Assembly (NCBI RefSeq): GCF_001425785.1
Contig: NZ_LMDI01000001.1
Location: 62,001 to 126,000 of the forward strand
DNA from: Rhizobacter sp. Root1221
Lineage (GTDB): Bacteria > Pseudomonadota > Gammaproteobacteria > Burkholderiales > Burkholderiaceae_C
DNA: 64,000 nt
Direction: 5' to 3'
Part shown: positions 60,055-64,000 of the stretch, piece after piece
Numbering within the stretch: position 1 is the stretch's first letter
How the letters are laid out: each line of letters starts with the position of its first letter
The notes under the pieces: generated by a model
Seen by the model: only the letters and a program-made list of their open reading frames with translations
What the model was told of the DNA's origin: nothing
Database searches by the model: none
Made by a program: the position numbers and the translations under genes

Positions 60055-60851
60055 TGCAGCTTCCCCTGTTGGGCCCCCGCGCGCTGGCTGACCTTCTGGC
60101 CGTTCGCCGGCGTGACCGCGGAGATCCGTCGTTCGACTTCGGCGACGTCGACGTAGCCCGACGTGCGGGACCCATCGGCGTAGAAGATCGTCGGCGTTCC
60201 AGACACGGACAGCTGCCGTGCCAGTTGGAGGTTCCGGTCCAGCGGCGACGCGCAGTCGGGCTGACCTGACAGGCCACCCGATTCGCCCTTCACCATCACC
60301 GCGTGCCACGCCTTCGCCGGGTCCTGTGAGCACATCACCATCTGCGGCAGCTGCCGGCCCTGGAAAGGGACGACGAACGTGTAGATCGTGGTGTCCTTCA
60401 GCCTGGCCAGCTCCGGTTCGAGCCGCCTGCAGTAGCCGCAACCCGGGTCGCTGAACACGTAGAGCTTCCGGGCACCGTTGCCCAGCACAGTCTTGATCGC
60501 GTCGTTGAGCGGAAGCTTCGCCATGTCGACCTTGGGCTCGACTTCGATGGCACCGAGCTCGCGCTCCGCTTGCTGCAGCTTCGGGCCCGTCAGGTCGGTC
60601 ATCGTTTGGGCGTCGACCACCCGCCCGAAAATGAAGAAGCGCGGGTTTTCGGCCGACACGAACGCGACGTTGGGGCCCATCCAGACTTCGTAGACGCCGG
60701 GCACCGGGCTCGCGGTGACCGACGTGAACCTCGTGCTCGGATAGGCCTTCTGCAACGTCGCCATCAGCGCCGCTTCGTCGGCGGGTTCCGCCATGGAGGC
60801 GACGCAGGTCAGGGCGATCGCCAAGGCAATGGGGGCATGTTTACTCTTCAT
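60051..60851 (-). CDS. dsbC: DsbC-family periplasmic disulfide isomerase of the conjugation operon
   Basis: The protein is 266 aa. It has a signal peptide ([16 protein letters not shown]) and then the DsbC dimerisation domain ([20 protein letters not shown]). The thioredoxin-fold domain has the CGYC active site ([18 protein letters not shown]) and the cis-Pro ([12 protein letters not shown]). It should repair disulfides in Cys-rich Tra proteins (TraN, TraU). It overlaps the traB stop by 11 bases. Confidence 0.92.
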   Translation of the reverse strand: MKSKHAPIALAIALTCVASMAEPADEAALMATLQKAYPSTRFTSVTASPVPGVYEVWMGPNVAFVSAENPRFFIFGRVVDAQTMTDLTGPKLQQAERELGAIEVEPKVDMAKLPLNDAIKTVLGNGARKLYVFSDPGCGYCRRLEPELARLKDTTIYTFVVPFQGRQLPQMVMCSQDPAKAWHAVMVKGESGGLSGQPDCASPLDRNLQLARQLSVSGTPTIFYADGSRTSGYVDVAEVERRISAVTPANGQKVSQRAGAQQGKLQ

Positions 60852-62211
60852 CGTCGTTCACCTTCTGGAAGCGGTCGTTGGTGGCGGTACGCGTGTCGGA
60901 AGTCGGCGAGGCCTTCGCGGTTTCACCGGAGTACTCGATGCGCACGCCCTTGGTGAGAACAACGTCGACCTCCCGGCCCGCGTCGATCTCGATGATTGGA
61001 AACGTCTGCTCGGCGAGCTTGATGTAGTACTGCGCGAGGCGATCGAGCGCCTTGCCGACGCCGCCGCCGACGCCAGCCTTCATCGCGTCCGAGCCGGTGC
61101 TCGTGGCCATGGTGCCGAGCGCGGACGTGCTGTACGTGGTGTTGGCCGTCGAGATGCCCTGGCCGATGCCGCTCACGGCGCCGGCCATCAGCGCGTTCGC
61201 CAACATCTGGCCTTGCTTGGTCACGAGCCGGCCTCGCATGCCGACCTTTCCGTCCTCGCCGAAGATGCTCCCTTGGATCTTCACCTCGAGGGCGCGGCCA
61301 TCCTTGCTCACGCATGACAACGACTCGGTGCGGCCGTAGGCGCGTTCCGAGCTGATGTCGCCGTACGCGGCCGCGATGACGAAGCACTCGCGGTACTCGC
61401 CCCTGAAGCGGTTCGGCAGGACCGAGTTGTCCTTGAGCATGATGACGATGGGGTGCGGGTTGGATTGCGACTGCCCGCCGGTGGGGGCGTCCACCCCACC
61501 AAGCAGAACGCCTCGCGTGAAGCTGACCGGGAGGAAGGTGTCGACGGCCTTGGCTTGCGACTTGGCATCGCCGCCTTCTGCGGCCGTCTTGCTCGGTGCA
61601 CCGACCGCGACGCGAAGCAACTGGGGTTGAGGCTGGGGCTGGGCGGGAGACAACTCGCCGAAGGCAGGCGTGCCGGGTGGCATTGCGCCCCGCCCGGTTG
61701 GATCCGGCGGGGGTGGCGGAAGGCCGCGTCCGGCCAGCGCGTTGTCGGGCGGGAAGCGGGCTGGCGAAGGTGGGGGCGTCGGCGTCGCAGGTGCTACTGG
61801 CGCCGATGCGCCCGCCTTCGGCGGTTCGGCCTGCGCAGCCTTCAGACGCGTCTCCAGTTCCGTGAGCCGGCGCATCATCTCGGCCTTCGACTCCTGCTGC
61901 TCACGGTTGACGCGGCGCTGCTCGTCGCGGTCCTGCTTGTAGAGCTCGAGCTCCCGGCCGGCCTTGCCTACCCAGGTTTCCACGTCCTTCACCTGGGAGC
62001 CGGGCGCCATCAGGTCGATGTTCGTCGGCCTGAGCTCGGAGCGTGGCGTGGTCGAGGCGGTTGGTTTCTTGCCATCGCTTCCGAGCGAGAAGGCAGCCCA
62101 GAGGATGACGACGATCGTGCCGGATATCGCAGCGACGGTGCCCCATTGACGGGCTCGCGGCGACAGGCGCTCCCAGTTGTCCATCAGGCGTTGTTTGAGG
62201 GCGTTTGCCAT
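60841..62211 (-). CDS. traB: TraB, VirB10-type scaffold of the F-type transfer channel
   Basis: The protein is 456 aa (F TraB 475). The N-terminal membrane helix ([20 protein letters not shown]) is followed by a coiled coil and a Pro-rich stretch ([19 protein letters not shown]) that spans the periplasm. The C-terminal VirB10/TraB barrel domain has [39 protein letters not shown] and [10 protein letters not shown]. It bridges the inner and outer membranes with TraK and TraV. Confidence 0.93.
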   Translation of the reverse strand: MANALKQRLMDNWERLSPRARQWGTVAAISGTIVVILWAAFSLGSDGKKPTASTTPRSELRPTNIDLMAPGSQVKDVETWVGKAGRELELYKQDRDEQRRVNREQQESKAEMMRRLTELETRLKAAQAEPPKAGASAPVAPATPTPPPSPARFPPDNALAGRGLPPPPPDPTGRGAMPPGTPAFGELSPAQPQPQPQLLRVAVGAPSKTAAEGGDAKSQAKAVDTFLPVSFTRGVLLGGVDAPTGGQSQSNPHPIVIMLKDNSVLPNRFRGEYRECFVIAAAYGDISSERAYGRTESLSCVSKDGRALEVKIQGSIFGEDGKVGMRGRLVTKQGQMLANALMAGAVSGIGQGISTANTTYSTSALGTMATSTGSDAMKAGVGGGVGKALDRLAQYYIKLAEQTFPIIEIDAGREVDVVLTKGVRIEYSGETAKASPTSDTRTATNDRFQKVNDDEE

Positions 62212-62214
62212 GGC

Positions 62215-63021
62215 TCAAACCCCCTGACGGATCACGTAGACGGTCGTGCTCTCGCCGGGCCGCAGGTTGTGGTTCTCGATGGAGACAGCCAGCACGCCGC
62301 CGGTCTCGCGATCGAACTCCTGTTCCGCCAGCACCATGTCCTGGCTGCTGACGTTGGTCAGGATGTAGCGTTCGCCGATCAGGCCGCGGCCCTCGTACAG
62401 GCGGATCAGCGAGAACTTCGCTTCGGCCCACAGTTGGATCGGTCGACTTACCTCCTCGACGCGCACATCCGTCGGCACGCGGTCGGAGGCCATTGCCACC
62501 AGCATGGCCTTGAGCACGCGGACGTGCTGCGGCTGCCGTCCGGCCGACGTCGTGTTGTCGGCCTTGGCCTGGCGCGGCGTCTTGTCGCGGATGACGATGG
62601 TGTCGGCCGGCGTGTCGGACCGGCGCAGGAGCAGCGTGTACGTCGCGTGCTGCGACGAGATGAAGAGGTTGACCGGCTTGCCGGCAGCACCGACGGGACG
62701 GACGTACACCTCGCCCTTCTCGGCATCGCACTCCAGCACGATCTCTCCGGCCGGGTTGATCTGCGGCGCGCTCGGTCCCACCGCGCCGGGCTGCTGTTGA
62801 GGGGCCGCGCCGCCGCAGTTGCTGGAGTAGATGTTCCCGAAGACGTTGGTGATGGCCGCGCCGTCGATGCGGATCCGGGTCGACTCCTTGACCGACAGGA
62901 TCGCCTCGACGGTGACACCGTCCGCGGCCTCGACCAGCTGGAGAGCGTGGACGATGGGTGACTCAGCGAGCCACAGCGTCGGCAGAAGCAGCGCCCACTT
63001 GTACCCGGCCGGGTTGCGCAT
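62215..63021 (-). CDS. traK: TraK, VirB9-type secretin-like protein of the transfer channel
   Basis: The protein is 268 aa (F TraK 242) from ATG 63021, inside the traE end (59-base overlap). It has a signal peptide (WALLLPTLWLAESPIVHALQ) and then beta-rich TraK repeats (GVTVEAILSVKESTRIRIDG). The end is typical (VSIENHNLRPGESTTVYVIR). It lies in the periplasm and outer membrane with TraB and TraV. Confidence 0.92.
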   Translation of the reverse strand: MRNPAGYKWALLLPTLWLAESPIVHALQLVEAADGVTVEAILSVKESTRIRIDGAAITNVFGNIYSSNCGGAAPQQQPGAVGPSAPQINPAGEIVLECDAEKGEVYVRPVGAAGKPVNLFISSQHATYTLLLRRSDTPADTIVIRDKTPRQAKADNTTSAGRQPQHVRVLKAMLVAMASDRVPTDVRVEEVSRPIQLWAEAKFSLIRLYEGRGLIGERYILTNVSSQDMVLAEQEFDRETGGVLAVSIENHNLRPGESTTVYVIRQGV

Positions 63022-63577
63022 TGACGATCTCCTTGAACACGTTGACATGGACGCGGCCGCCCGCGTACTTGAATTTGGCTGTGTACGCGCGGACCTCGGG
63101 CTCGCCGACATCGATACCGTTGATCTGGCGGCGCAGGCGTCCGGTGATGAGCACCGATTGCTCCTTCTCGTCGGCGGTAAGCTGCTGTGGCTCGAAGAAG
63201 GTGGCCGCGTTGTTCCGGACGAGGCGGTCTGCCTCTACATCCATGTGCTTCTTGACGCCCTCGTAGTCATCGGGAGCGACCCACTTGAGCAGCACGTCGC
63301 GCTTCCACGCGACCGTCTTGGGCGAAACGTCAAGCTGCAGCCAGGCCACGAAGGCCCCCATCTCCTCGAGATAGTCCTTGCTGACTTGGTCTTTCGTCAC
63401 CCAGAAGCTCTTCGTGATGTTGGGAGGCACGAAGACGATGCGCTCGGTGCCGACGATGCTGAGGATCACGCACAGCGACAGGGTGAGGCCGCCGGCCAGC
63501 GCCAGGATGGCGAGGCTCTTGATGCGGTTGTCCCTGCGCAGCGTGCGCATGTCCTCTTGGTGCCGATCGAAGTTCAT
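62963..63577 (-). CDS. traE: TraE, VirB5/VirB8-like inner-membrane protein of the F-type system
   Basis: The protein is 204 aa (F TraE 188) from ATG 63577. One membrane helix (SLAILALAGGLTLSLCVILS) follows a short charged N-terminus. The TraE domain follows (FWVTKDQVSKDYLEEMG, LLKWVAPDDYEGVKKHM, VLITGRLRRQING). It takes part in early pilus assembly. Its 3' end overlaps traK by 59 bases. Confidence 0.92.
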   Translation of the reverse strand: MNFDRHQEDMRTLRRDNRIKSLAILALAGGLTLSLCVILSIVGTERIVFVPPNITKSFWVTKDQVSKDYLEEMGAFVAWLQLDVSPKTVAWKRDVLLKWVAPDDYEGVKKHMDVEADRLVRNNAATFFEPQQLTADEKEQSVLITGRLRRQINGIDVGEPEVRAYTAKFKYAGGRVHVNVFKEIVNAQPGRVQVGAASADAVAR

Positions 63578-63602
63578 TGCCGCTCCGAATGGGATGTGAA
63601 GG

Positions 63603-63902
63603 TCAACCGACCATGCGGCGGATGTGCGACGGCGGGGTCGCACGCATCGCCGTGATGGGGTTGGAGGGGAGGGCCCAATAGGCCCAGTGCATTGCGAAGG
63701 CCGGGTGCTTGTCGGCTTTCGTGCGCGAGACCCAGCGGCTGAGGAAGAGGCCGGCAGCCACGCACAGGGCGAACCCGAGCTTGGTGCTCGAGAGGTACCC
63801 GATGAACACGGAGAAAGTGAAGGGGAACGCGACGTCGACGTCCCAGAAGCCAATCTTCCACTGGTCGTCGAGTCGGCGCGGGATGTAGGTGTCGGTTTGC
63901 AT
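63603..63902 (-). CDS. traL: TraL, F-type pilus assembly membrane protein
   Basis: The protein is 99 aa (F TraL 91), beginning MQTDTYIPRRLDDQWKIGFW, a typical TraL start. Two membrane segments follow (VAFPFTFSVFIGYLSSTKLG, FALCVAAGLFLSRWV), then the short tail. It lies between a pilin gene end and traE. Confidence 0.92.
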   Translation of the reverse strand: MQTDTYIPRRLDDQWKIGFWDVDVAFPFTFSVFIGYLSSTKLGFALCVAAGLFLSRWVSRTKADKHPAFAMHWAYWALPSNPITAMRATPPSHIRRMVG

Positions 63903-63938
63903 CGCGTTCCCCTTGTCTCTGAGGCCCAGCCCCGCGCT

Positions 63939-64000
63939 TCAGATCACCGCGCCCAGGATGGCGCCGGAGACGACCAGGCCGACCGCGCCGAAGATCGCCA
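63939..64000 (-). CDS. probable pilin gene 3' end (TraA-like), rest outside the window
   Basis: The minus-strand frame ends in AIFGAVGLVVSGAILGAVI and TGA (63939-63941). This hydrophobic, Gly-rich end resembles the second membrane segment of a VirB2/TraA-type pilin, and it sits just before traL as traA does in F. Only about 20 codons are visible, so the call depends on position. Confidence 0.5.
   Translation of the reverse strand, partial: AIFGAVGLVVSGAILGAVI

Overview
This is a high-GC window whose gene styles fit a proteobacterium, most likely a betaproteobacterium. Much of it is the conjugation and maintenance region of a large mobile element, either a plasmid or an integrative conjugative element. 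The main evidence is an almost complete F-type (MPF-F) mating apparatus on the minus strand from 64000 down to 30374: a pilin end, TraL, TraE, TraK, TraB, DsbC, TraV, TraC, TrbI, an S26 peptidase, a 115-aa protein, TraW, TraU, TrbC, TraN, a 131-aa periplasmic protein, TraF, TraH and TraG. Element-maintenance genes lie further left: a tyrosine recombinase, a ParM/StbA-like actin with a small partner gene, an S49 peptidase, a CFI-box protein and a Cas4-like nuclease. No relaxase, coupling protein, rRNA, tRNA or CRISPR array was seen.

Layout: 1-3628 holds the end of an intein-bearing UvrD/FBH1-like helicase, two unknown genes, a secreted staphylococcal-nuclease-like enzyme and an unknown secreted protein. 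3773-9895 holds two unknown minus-strand genes, a LuxR-type response regulator, a hybrid histidine kinase with a tetratricopeptide-like N-terminus, and a bicovalent-FAD oxidase of the berberine-bridge type. 10271-11542 is an MHS-type MFS transporter. 12056-15733 is a scatter of small unknown genes, and 15730-21796 is the recombinase and partition block.

The most unusual part is 22700-28689. A 618-aa protein carries 27 copies of a six-residue motif, TE(M/V/Q)SPG or TDMSPG, in nine clusters separated by eight helical spacers of about 26-29 residues. It follows a globular N-terminal region that could act as a leader. The next five genes encode three different 2-oxoglutarate/Fe(II) oxygenases, an FkbM-type methyltransferase and an aldo/keto reductase. 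Four of the five junctions are four-base start/stop overlaps. I read this as a candidate multi-core, ribosomally made and post-translationally modified product (RiPP-like). I cannot name a described family for it, and its function is inference. A decayed IS605-type TnpB element lies just downstream.

A second unusual part is 36525-48782. Three plus-strand genes encode a 2599-aa DUF11/SdrB-repeat protein, a 1118-aa outer-membrane-barrel-like protein and an OmpA-family protein. They sit head-on inside the tra operon, between the traN and traF segments. A TnpB-only IS605-type element (about 49505-50800) sits at the 3' end of traN. Its right end supplies a ribosome binding site and a possible start codon to the following periplasmic gene, and the TnpB frame reads straight through into that gene.
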